Origin: Maniola hyperantus
Lineage: Eukaryota; Arthropoda; Insecta; Lepidoptera; Nymphalidae
DNA length: 64,000 nt
Direction: 5' to 3'
NCBI RefSeq assembly: GCF_902806685.2
Contig: NC_048543.1
Location: forward strand, 4,630,106-4,694,105
Position numbers and translations under genes: made by a program. Numbering within the stretch: position 1 is the stretch's first letter; every line of letters begins with the position of its first letter. Positions 1-8,768 of the stretch are shown piece after piece. Under the pieces are notes generated by a model. That model did no database searches, had not been told where the DNA came from, and worked only from the letters and a program-made list of their open reading frames with translations.

Positions 1-275
1 TTTATCGTGTAAAATGTTGAAAAAATACCGTTCCTTTACCTTTAAAGTTTACTAATCGAAAATTCTGAAATAATTATAGTCAATAGAAGTTTATGTATAT
101 TTTACAGGAAAAAAAAATCAACACTAACTATCATAGTTTTTGTAATATTAATAATAATCCTCTACAAACAAAGTTAGTTTTGCGGCACGTTAGCAAAAGT
201 GATTCTTACCGTTTCTCTTCTTCTGTAATACGGAACCCTCGGTGCGCGAGTCTGACTCGCACTTGACCGTTTTTT
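1..275 (+). repeat. Rep-D interspersed repeat, cut by window edge
   Basis: The right end carries the signature seen in four other copies here: 'cggaaccctcggtgcgcgag' followed by 'tctgactcgcacttg' and a T-rich end. The same family lies at 5045-5545, 29635-30020, 39002-39436 (minus) and 48106-48310 (minus). The middle (about 30-205) does not match the other copies, so this copy carries unrelated inserted sequence or is a divergent subtype. Class unknown. Confidence 0.6.
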
Positions 276-659
276 CACCATTGAGTAATCTTTTACATTG
301 TAATAGAATTTTCAGAGGGGTTGCGTTTTATAACAACATTATTGTTGATGTCAGAAAAAAAAAATATGTTCAGGAAGTTATTATAAAAACAACGTAGGTT
401 TAGAAATAATGATCTAGTGCTCTGTAGCTGTTACGACATCGCATATATCAGTACTTACACTGGGTAAGTAACGCTGACTTAAGCTGGTAAATGGATGAGC
501 AACCTACATATACATATGTCCGAAATCAGACTTTCCGTTTTCCGCTTGCGAGTCGGTCCCTGTTGTTACCTTAGGTATACCCAACTGCAGCGAAGGCCAA
601 AGGAGGGATATGTTTTAATTTTTAATTGTACTACTATTAGAAAATAATCGTTAAACGTA
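276..659. other. No feature seen
   Basis: AT-rich sequence without a supported ORF, repeat family or RNA gene. Confidence 0.5.
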
Positions 660-910
660 TGTCAAAGTCAAAGTCAAATAATTTATTCATAATAGGTAAT
701 AATTACACATTTTGATGGTCGTTGGTTGGATTTGTAAGATGATTATAGTGGTGATAATTTTTACGCGAACTTAAAACTAAAACGCGCCTAGGTCTGAGAA
801 GAGCCCACAACAAATTCAGCTGGGTATTCTTTTTTTATTATCACCACTTTGTAAAATCACTTAAACTTATTAGAACTATCATAAAGCTGTTAAGCAACTC
901 ATTCCCGAAC
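660..910 (-). mobile_element. LINE 3'-UTR remnant (CR1/Jockey-like)
   Basis: Read on the minus strand this has the look of a LINE 3' UTR common in Lepidoptera: a segment around 'gctgaatttgttgtgggctc' followed by AT-rich sequence and a terminal direct repeat of 'tgactt' (660-680). No coding sequence is left. The assignment comes from memory of the motif only. Confidence 0.35.
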
Positions 911-1321
911 TTTCGTATCATTTAAATAATCCTTTACACGTATGAGACCAAAACCTGTCTACGCTAAGTCGAGTCGTAGGTATTACTACCTATCCCAAGA
1001 AAATTCTTACAGTCTTACAGTCTCTTATCTATGTGATTAATGACAGGTCACAACCCATAACAATGAGGAATAGGACACGAACACGTTTACAGGAAACTAC
1101 GAGGAAAACTTTTGATTGAAACATATTCAAAAGGTTTATAACGACGCAAATCCCCACTCTATCCGTCACAAAAAACCTAGCACTAGGAAAATTCATAACA
1201 GTTATTGTTTAAACGGCTGACTGGTCCCGGCTTCGGGTCAAATTTCTGAAAATCCTTTCTATGTCAAATTTATAAAATTTTCTACATGGCGATAGTAGCA
1301 TACGTACTATATACCTACCTA
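911..1321. other. No clear feature
   Basis: No ORF or repeat boundary can be supported. The phrase 'caatgaggaatag' near 1061 resembles 'taatgaggaatac' near 55769, so a very old repeat fragment is possible. Confidence 0.3.
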
Positions 1322-1479
1322 TAGTCCGCGAGAGGTTGAGATGGCAATCGGGGTATGAGGCGAGGGGACGCCCCGCATACTAGCACGTCACTCGCGATCG
1401 CCCGCACCGGGTTAGCGTGGGGGCTGTTGGGTGTGCGGGGCTTTCCCTGCCCGATTGCCATTTCAACCCGTCTAACATG
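1322..1479. mobile_element. Palindromic GC-rich MITE (PalF), copy 1
   Basis: A GC-rich island about 155 bp long whose ends are inverted copies of one another: 'gagatggcaatcgggg' on the left, 'cccgattgccatttcaac' on the right. The centre contains 'gcaccgggttagcg' and the arms 'ggggacgccccgca / gtgtgcgggg'. Eight more copies occur in the window (16.3, 17.4, 20.6, 22.5, 26.4, 31.9, 46.1, 62.2 kb). No transposase; non-autonomous. Confidence 0.75.
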
Positions 1480-1745
1480 ATCTGATTCGTAAAATTATTT
1501 CATTGATAAGATAGGTAGGTATACGAGTGCTATAAATTATTTTCGGCTTATAGGCTTTCCTTTGATGAGATTTTTTGACCCTCATTAGCTGTATTGAAGC
1601 ATTTAATTTGCCAACTTTTTTGAGTCTTCATGTTTTAAATTTCCTGAATGCTCTTAGGCTCAGCGCAGACCAAGTGCAGGGAATGGAGTTGAGACGTGGC
1701 GAGTAGAGCAAAAAGCGTAGCGAGCGTAGAGCCGACTCTGCATGT

Positions 1746-1786
1746 ATCCCTGCGACTCTTTTGTACCTATCAAAAGAGTCGCAGGG
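1746..1786. repeat. Perfect hairpin at an RTE fragment boundary
   Basis: 'tccctgcgactctttt' and its exact reverse complement 'aaaagagtcgcaggga' (16 bp each) flank a 9-nt loop. The right arm is also the start of an RTE-like coding tail, so the left arm is an inverted scrap of the same element. Confidence 0.7.
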
Positions 1787-1892
1787 AGCCGCTGGATTCA
1801 GGCGGCGCAAGACCGTGGCGTGTGGAAGTCCCTACAAAAGACCTATGTCCAGCAGCGGACGTCTGTCGGTTGATGATGATGATGATGATAAA
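1771..1892 (+). pseudogene. RTE-like LINE, C-terminal tail of reverse transcriptase ORF
   Basis: The frame from about 1771 reads KRVAGSRWIQAAQDRG, then VWKSLQKTYVQQRTSVG and a stop. This matches the usual C-terminus of lepidopteran RTE-like LINEs (family pattern AGSRWMRAAQDR...W...YVQQWTS). A (TGA/GAT)n run at 1872-1890 follows at once, as expected for an RTE 3' end with simple repeats. Only the last few dozen codons survive: a 5'-truncated, dead copy. Related scraps lie at 4400-4497 and 21387-21525 on the minus strand. Confidence 0.6.
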
Positions 1893-2025
1893 AATCTTCA
1901 TTCATCTATTATTAAAAAGTCTTTAATAGTAGGTAGTCAACCATTTTTATTCGTCATCCGCGCTCTACTTTGCACACTCTACGAGTTCTTGTTTCGCTTA
2001 CGGTTCTACGTAAAGGACTAAAAGG

Positions 2026-2214
2026 TTTTTAAGAAGGTGAAGCAGTCGAAAGATCTTTGCACAGGTTGTTTAATCTCTTATCTTTGACCCATTTGCTACA
2101 AACCGACATTCATAGAGGCGAAATTGCTAAGGAAATTGCTTTCCGTAGATTGCGTAGGTGGGACCGAAGTAAGAATGACACGCTGTATATGAGCCTGCCT
2201 TTGACGAGATAATT
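2026..2214 (+). other. Open frame without ATG, possible exon or relic
   Basis: Between two in-frame stops the plus strand reads EGEAVERSLHRLFNLL..., continues with TDIHRGEIAKEIAFRRLRRW and ends ...NDTLYMSLPLTR-stop. The composition (K, R, E, L; few rare residues) is protein-like, unlike the surrounding DNA, but there is no ATG and no convincing acceptor upstream. It may be a relic of a mobile-element ORF or a terminal exon. Function not recognised. Confidence 0.25.
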
Positions 2215-2441
2215 TACGTAAGTCTTGTACCTAAGCTTGGCAAATTAAAGTATTACTAAGCATACAAAAATACCCCTCATGCCCTGATTTTGCACGCTTG
2301 GACTTACTTATCCAATAGACATACTACATACATTTGTAATTACTTATAATTAAATTGTGTTAAGTATACAAACAACCATAGTTGTAAAAGATGAATGCTC
2401 TAAAGTTTTATAGTTCTACAGCCAGGCATTTTTATTTGTTA

Positions 2442-3237
2442 CTAGCTGATGCCCGCGACTTCGTACGTTTAAAACATTACCCGTTCAGGAACAGTTTAAA
2501 TGCTCATTACTAATGGAGGAGTTCTTCAACGAGAAGATACTCCGAAAAATAGAACATCCTGTACAGACGCGTGTGATGACAGCTAACCGCCTGCACACTA
2601 CGCGCGCTAACAATACTTACGGCGAGCGAACCACCGCGTACTTGGTTCCGCGATTCATAAATGAACTACCTCCAACGCTGATTAAAAAAATAGATATTAA
2701 AAACATTAAGTATAAATTAAAAGAATATTTTTTAGCAAAGTTAGATGGCTGAGTCTTTTGTGTCTATGTAGATTATATAATTATTTATATTAGTGCTAAT
2801 CCTATTCACCTAATAAATTTAATAAACCTACTCACGATTATAATATAATGTTACATACTTACGTGATTCTTCGCGTTATATACCTACTGTAGATTATTTC
2901 TTTTAAGTAATGAGTTAATAGGTATCTTCGTTGCAGATAGGCACCGAGGACAAACCTCTGTGGTTTTTTCGGTGTTTTTAGTTTAAGCTTTTATTTGTAT
3001 GTATTTTTATTTGATAATAAATTAAAAAAAAAAAAAAAAAAAAAACGCGTGGAATTAGATTTTTTTTAAATCCCGGGATAAAAAGTAGCCTATGTCACTC
3101 TCCAGGTCTTTATCTATACCCATGCAAAAAATCACGTCAATCCGTTGCACCGTTGCGACGTGATTGAAGGACAAACCAACAAACCAACAAACCAACAAAC
3201 AAACACACTTTCGCATTTATATAAGGGTACGGATTTA
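2442..3237 (-). mobile_element. HelC Helitron-like element, split by a LINE insertion
   Basis: The left part (2442-2467) reads 'ctagctgatgcccgcgactt'; the right part (3045-3237) continues the same consensus with 'cgcgtggaatta', 'gggataaaaagtagcctatg', the phrase 'gttgcgacgtgattgaagg' and an AAAC-type microsatellite. Read on the minus strand it ends in CTAG next to a small GC hairpin, as Helitrons do. An uninterrupted copy at 33921-34100 shows the two parts join. Non-coding and non-autonomous. Confidence 0.6.
2468..3045 (+). mobile_element. 5'-truncated CR1/Jockey-like LINE with poly(A), nested in HelC
   Basis: An open frame at 2513-2752 ends with TTRANNTYGERTTAYLVPRF, then INELPPTLIKK, the usual pattern at the very C-terminus of CR1/L2/Jockey reverse transcriptase ORFs (R..N.YG.R...Y..PR..N.LP). 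A short AT-rich 3' UTR runs to 'aataaatt' and a run of about 20 A at 3024-3045. The flanks are the two halves of one Helitron-like element with at most 3 bp ('acg') duplicated. Only the last ~80 codons remain, so it is dead on arrival. Confidence 0.65.
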
Positions 3238-3777
3238 TTGAGTTTATTTGTTATTACTTATTATTTATTTATGATTTGCATCTTTATGATTTATTTATCC
3301 CAATTTATATAGGTAACTTTATTTAGGCTAAGGAAAAATACATTTTTTAATGTTTTAGGTACATTTTTTAATAAGTACATTATACCTAAGTAAGTAATTT
3401 TATTAAGTATTTATTCCATTTTTATTTTCATATACTAATATATACAATTTCCAGTACTTTTACTCGCATACTGAATAATTTATGATAACAAATAGGACAG
3501 AACTTTAAATTCAAAGGAAAAAAGTTTCACCATTACTGTTATCTCTACTTAATTCGACCAAGTTAACCTAAGTGCAAACTAAAATATTCAAGAGTATTAC
3601 TTCTGAATACGTTTTAACTTCAAAGATATTATGCAGAAAGAATTTGAATATCATTAAACTATGTTGAGAGACTTTCTAATATTTATATCTGTGGTTGTAA
3701 GTTGCGGCGTAACCCTTTAATTCGTTAAGTGCTTTCTTATTTGTCGGGTTATAAAAGTTAATAATCTTTCTGCGTAT
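3238..3777. other. No feature seen
   Basis: AT-rich, no supported ORF, repeat or RNA gene. Confidence 0.5.
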
Positions 3778-3842
3778 CGCTCTTATGATAGCTTAGAGGT
3801 TAGGACGTCCGCCTGCTAATCGGAGGTTGGTGGTTTGACTTT
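3778..3842 (+). repeat. S1 tRNA-derived SINE, head only
   Basis: 'gatagcttagaggttagga' plus 'tcggaggttggtggtttga' match the tRNA-like head (A- and B-box) of the full S1 copies at 27880 and 51588, with a decayed B box. The body is missing. Confidence 0.5.
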
Positions 3843-4394
3843 TGAAAACACTTGTTTAGTGCGGGGCTACTAAGGAAACCTTGGCTACATCTCAATTTTC
3901 TAATCTTAGTGGTTGGAGATTATAATTTTGATATTCCGAGTATGTTAGTGCGTCATTTTCTCCTGTGATATTTAAAATGGTTGTGGTCCGCAACTAATCA
4001 ATAGCCAACTGCCATGAATACATAATCTACCAAATAAAGACATAATTATTCAAATTGGATCTCACTTTTCGTCGTCATCGTCATTGTCAAACGATCGTGT
4101 ATCGCTCTATACAGGGTGTAAAAAATCCTATAATTTTGTAAAAGTTTGCGATATACTGCAAATAAAACATCTGACTGCCGCTGGAGGTCAACGATCGTTG
4201 CGTAGGTAGGCCACTCGGGGTCAATGCCGCGTCGTAGGCAAAGCATTGACCCGAGTTTTGCACGCTATACATTGCGGGTTTGAAAAATACTAAATCACTA
4301 AAACTACAAAATGAGGCAAATGGCTATTGGTATTAGATTGTGTTTATGCAGTATAACAATAACGCTTTGTTTTTGCCAGCGTTCTGGTTACACC

Positions 4395-4500
4395 CTGTAT
4401 TTATCCACTTCAAGACATAGGCCGAGTGAACTGTGACATACCTAGGTCCATTGCTTCCAATCCAGCGGCTTCCTGCGACTCGTTTGATATCTACTGTGAC
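4395..4500 (-). pseudogene. RTE-like LINE coding scrap
   Basis: The minus strand reads IKRVAGSRWIGSNGP, the same RTE C-terminal motif as at 1771-1892. Only about 20 codons are recognisable. The 3840-4395 stretch before it and the 4500-5044 stretch after it hold nothing I can support. Confidence 0.4.
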
Positions 4501-5044
4501 TGTCTATCTAGCCTTGGTGCAAGGTTGAATTTCTAGCATATTGAGACCCCAACGACCAACGTCAATTGATTCTTCGTATTTACCTTCATAATATTATGAT
4601 TATAAAGTCGATTAAAACTCTATTAAGAGTACACTGAAACTTTTATAGTTTAGCAAGGAACATTGATTAAATTTACTGTAGGTACAACCTACTTTATAGC
4701 TGCCGCCTTCATTAATATCCGCTCTATTACTGAGGAAATTAAAACTGTCTTCGCTGAATATATAGATCAAAAATGTCATTATAGATCGGAGGGGCATTGA
4801 GGCGTGCCACAGGGCTGCATGCTACAATTTTTTTTGATGTAGCAAGAATCCTTAACAGACTGTTGTACTGTAATATTCCAATTCTAAAGCACGATGCTGC
4901 CTTGGCATAAAATTTACTACTGCTTAAGGCTGTAAAATTAATGTTTTCATTTGTACCGTACCGTTATTGTCGCATGTTCTTGCTTCGGCGTAAAACAGAC
5001 TTTAGTGAAGCGCTAACATATTGTTCATCGAAGCATAAAAGTTT

Positions 5045-5099
5045 TTTTAGGGTTCCGTACCTCAAAAGGAAAAATGGAACCCTTATAGGATCACTTTGA

Positions 5100-5131
<32 letters not shown>

Positions 5132-5545
5132 GGTCTGTCAAGAAACCTACAGGGTATTTCCCGTTGACCTAGAATCATGAAATTTGGCAGGTAGGTAGGT
5201 CTTATAGCAGACATTTGGGGAAAAATTTGAAAACCGTGAACTTGTGGTTACATGACACAAAAAAAAAATTGTGGTCATGAATAAATATGCTATTTTCAAC
5301 TTTCAAAGTAAGATTACTATACCAAGTGGGGTATTATATGAAAGGGCTTAACCTGTGCATTCTAAAACAGATATTTATTTATTTTTATGCATCATAGTTT
5401 TTGAATTATCGTGCAAAATGTCGATAAAATACGATCTTGTTAGAATATTTTTCTTATAAGAACTTGGCTTTTGACACGCTGCTGCGTGTCGTGATTGTAG
5501 TACGGAACCCTCAGTGCGCGAGTCTGACTCGCACTTGGCCGGTTG
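5045..5545 (+). repeat. Rep-D interspersed repeat, near full length
   Basis: It starts 'agggttccgtacctcaaaag', carries a (GTCT)n microsatellite at 5101-5138, then 'aagaaacctacagggta', 'gacctagaatcatgaaattt' and 'ccaagtggggtatta', and ends in 'ctgactcgcacttggccgg'. About 40 bp near 5440-5490 differ from the 29.6-kb copy. No ORF. Class uncertain; the microsatellite-in-repeat layout resembles the Helitron-like families here, but I see no clean TC/CTAG ends. Confidence 0.65.
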
Positions 5546-5715
5546 TATCGTGAAATAGGCTTGTGCTTGACGATAGTCGCGCCTAAGAAACAGAGCAATG
5601 ATGAGGTCTAGGTTGGAGTGCGCTGGAAGACGCCTATTCACTCTTGCCTTGAAGGTATTCAAGTTATACTTAGCAGGAAACACGGCCGGACGTCGCGCTG
5701 CCCGGTAGGGCATTT
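5540..5715 (-). pseudogene. CR1/Jockey-like LINE C-terminal remnant
   Basis: The minus strand reads RPAVFPAKYNLNTFKARVNR and then RLPAHSNLDLIIALFL. The 'FP..YN...FK..V.R' pattern is typical of the C-terminal end of Jockey/CR1 ORF2 proteins. The reading frame then runs into the neighbouring Rep-D repeat, so only the tail is left. The following 5721-6008 bp hold nothing I can support. Confidence 0.45.
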
Positions 5716-6008
5716 TACACCTTAGTGGCTCGTATCAGAAAGGTATCATACCCATAGCAATTATTGTTATGGGTAGATGATTGTCTTCTCTAGATATTCA
5801 TTTGTTTTTCATAATACTTATCATTTAAAATTATTTTTACAAACGATGCAAACAGTTACAGCATGTATCAATACATAATCTGATCTGATGCTCATCATCA
5901 TCAAAAGTACTCTTAAGTCATAATACTCATAAGATGATTACGAACGACACATCTTCGCCTATCTCCGCTTTGGTAGAAAGGTATTGGGACTAATACAATA
6001 CCACTTAA

Positions 6009-6631
6009 TCCATACTTATATACTAATATATATAAATGCGAAAGTGTGTCTGTCTGTCCGCTAGCTTTTCACGGCACAACAGTTTAACCGATTTAGATGA
6101 AAGGGGAATGCCGGGATTTGGCCCAAAAGTGCCCAGCATATTCTTTTTGTGAAAAAATTATATAATATTAATTGTTCAAAATTCTTAATCTTTTAATACT
6201 TATGTATGATACATGAATTTAAAACCATTTATCAAGTGAAAACCCTTACTGTACGATGCGTTTGTACAATTTAAAAATCAATCGTATGGAAACTAAAAAA
6301 TAAAAATAATTTGTAACACTGAAAATCTCTCTTTATTTAAATCCATATTTTTACCAATTAATTGCTGTATTATATACTGTTGATTCCATATAGCTACCTG
6401 GCATTTCCCTTTGGTATAGAGTTAGGTTACATGCCAGGGACAGACATGCTACTTTTTATCCCAGAAAATCGAAGAGTGGGAAAATCCCATGGGATAATCA
6501 TAGGCCCATCCGTTAGACCTATTTATATGAAATTGGGTACAGAGGTAGCTTGCGTCCCGGCAAAGAAAAGAGTTCCCACGGGATTTTTAAAAACGTAAAT
6601 CCACGCGGGCGAAGTCGCGGGCATCTTCTAG
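6009..6631 (+). mobile_element. HelA Helitron-like element, long rearranged copy
   Basis: Flanked exactly as a Helitron: A|TC at 6008/6009 and CTAG|T at 6628-6632. The left end has 'gcgaaagtgtgtctgtctgt' and 'ttttcacggcacaacagttt'; the right end has 'tttttatcccagaaaatc', 'gttcccacgggatttttaaa' and 'cgggcgaagtcgcgggcat'. The central 6140-6410 is unrelated AT-rich sequence and the consensus order around 6412-6560 is disturbed, so this copy has an internal insertion or rearrangement. Confidence 0.6.
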
Positions 6632-8732
6632 TAGCAGATAATCTGCACCAGAGAGATCATCAAAACTAGTATTACGTACTTTATTCTTGATATTTCAACA
6701 TTTCTAGAAATATGACGTAAGTTACTTGTTTCGCGAGAAGATAAGTAGGTGAGTAAATAGGAACCACGTGCGAGACATCAGCTTATCTGATAAAACGAGT
6801 TACGCCGGCATTGCATCTGCGTTACGGCTTCAACTTACCTTAGAGTATTTTAAAATGTAGACTTGAAAGTAGGCATACTACCTGACTACGATTATGAATA
6901 GGGTTTTGAACTGTAGTAATAAAATGATGTCATACTGTCATACATACATATGAAGGACTACTTTTGTTTCGGAAAATCAAAGAAAAACCTAAATCTACGT
7001 GGATTAAGTCACGGACATTATCAGTTATAAAATGAAATGAAAAGAAAATTTTACTATGAAGACGTGATCCTATAGGGTTCTTTTTTCCTTTGAGGTACCT
7101 ACGGAATCCTAAAGATAAATTTATTTTCGAATTCGTATAAATTCAATCGAGTTTTCAACTCATCGTACTTTGAAGTTTAACTAATATCAAAACTGCAATT
7201 TTAACGACTTTGTTCAATCAATATTATATAGCTCAAATTCCTACCTATTGAACGTATTTTGTAACTCCATTTTTAAGCCCCACTTTTTCGTTTGAGCTAA
7301 ACTTTTTCATTCGTGTCCGTTCCGTGTCCTATAAAGGAGGATATACGAATGCTTTAATAAAAAGCCGTTTTTATTTGTATTTGCTTTAAATGGTAATAAA
7401 ACATCATAAAAATATAGAAACGTAACGTCCTGTCTATGAATTGCTATTGTAGGCAACTTTTAGATACATATACCTATCTAAAACATAAAGATATCATATT
7501 ATACCTAAAGAGAACTTATATGTTGTATCTATACTTTGCATAGATTTTACTTTGGTCGGTTAAAACATATACTCTTTCAATATTACGAAGATTACGAGTC
7601 ATTATCTGCTGTTTCTATATCTCATAAGACCTTCATCAGATCTTCACTCATCAGACATTTCTTGTTCTTCACGTTTATATTATGTACGACCACTCTAGGA
7701 TAATCTATCGAATCATAGGTGTACAATATACATACGAGTACCAAGTACTAGTCGATTCGATAACCTTTTTAGAGTCAGTTAAAAATTGGAAAGGTCCAAC
7801 CATAGGTTCCAACTGTCACTATTTTATATGTTACAAAACAAGAAGCGCTAATATTGTAGCTTTGCTCAAAAAATACTTTCTGCCGCCTGCTTATTCTCTA
7901 GAGGAAATCAAATTACAACTTGTTGCATAGGATTACCGAGACCACTTTCCTCTCCCCATAAGCGGTTCAAATTACGCGACCGTTTTAAATTTTCGCATCC
8001 CCGCTAGGGGTTTGAAGTTCTAAGTGACGTTTTGTAGCTGGTAACGTTATACGAAACGTGTAGTTAGTTGGGAGGATATGCAGAAATGCCTCATTTTCAA
8101 ATTAGGTTTGTTTGTGTTGTGTTTGTGCTGTCCTGGGAATATGTGCTCGCGAAATGGGAATTAAGTGAGTGGAATTTTGTTTGACAGTTTGCATTATGAA
8201 CATAGTTCATTTGTTTATTTGGGATCTACAGATTTTGGATTTGTTTTACGTTTTTTTATTATTAATTAAAACCTGATTTGGTCAATAGTGGACGGTCCTG
8301 CTGCTGCCATCAACCTTAATTAAGGGAAGTAAGGTGGATGATGAAGGCGAAGGACCGTGTGGGGTAGCGCGTTCTTTGGAAGGCCTCTTGTTGAGTAGTG
8401 TAATCAATCAGACTCATGATTAAAGACCTCTTTCCGTCTTCACCGTGCAAGTTCCGTTTGCTGCTGTCAATAGGTACATTGGCACGGCATGGTCACATGA
8501 GTAAATGATTAGTCTGTCTAGTGCAAAATGTTGCAGCGTTTTTCAACTATGTAGGCTTGCGCTCGACTATACAATCTCGTCTGATTGTACCTACCTAAAT
8601 GATGATGCGTTAGGCCCTCTGGTAGATATTATACCTTATCGGCCAAGACACTCTGGGCGTGAAACCTAGATATTTATTTATTTATGATATTATGTATATT
8701 AAAATATTCTATAGAAATACCTATACCATCAT
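6632..8732. other. Mostly featureless, with small repeat scraps
   Basis: A decayed HelA scrap lies at 6958-7027 ('ggaaaatcaaagaaaaacct') and a Rep-D scrap (minus) at 7060-7110. A 62-bp phrase near 8340-8400 faintly resembles a LINE C-terminus but has two stops. No gene supported. Confidence 0.4.
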
Positions 8733-8758
8733 CTAATCTTAGCAATAGCTAAGATTAG
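8733..8758. promoter_or_regulatory. Perfect 11-bp hairpin just before the gene start
   Basis: 'ctaatcttagc' and its exact reverse complement 'gctaagattag' are separated by the 4-nt loop 'aata'. The structure ends 10 nt before the ATG at 8769. If transcribed it would form a stem next to the start codon; a role is not shown. Confidence 0.5.
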
Positions 8759-8768
8759 AAGCCGAGTC

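Noticed and set aside
1628..1810. 60-aa minus-strand ORF over the RTE tail
   Set aside because: Wrong strand relative to the RTE motif; translation of the hairpin and low-complexity sequence.
8260..8400. LINE C-terminal relic before the 166-aa gene
   Set aside because: A faint 'KAKDRVG.RVLWKASC' phrase with two stops is too short to call.
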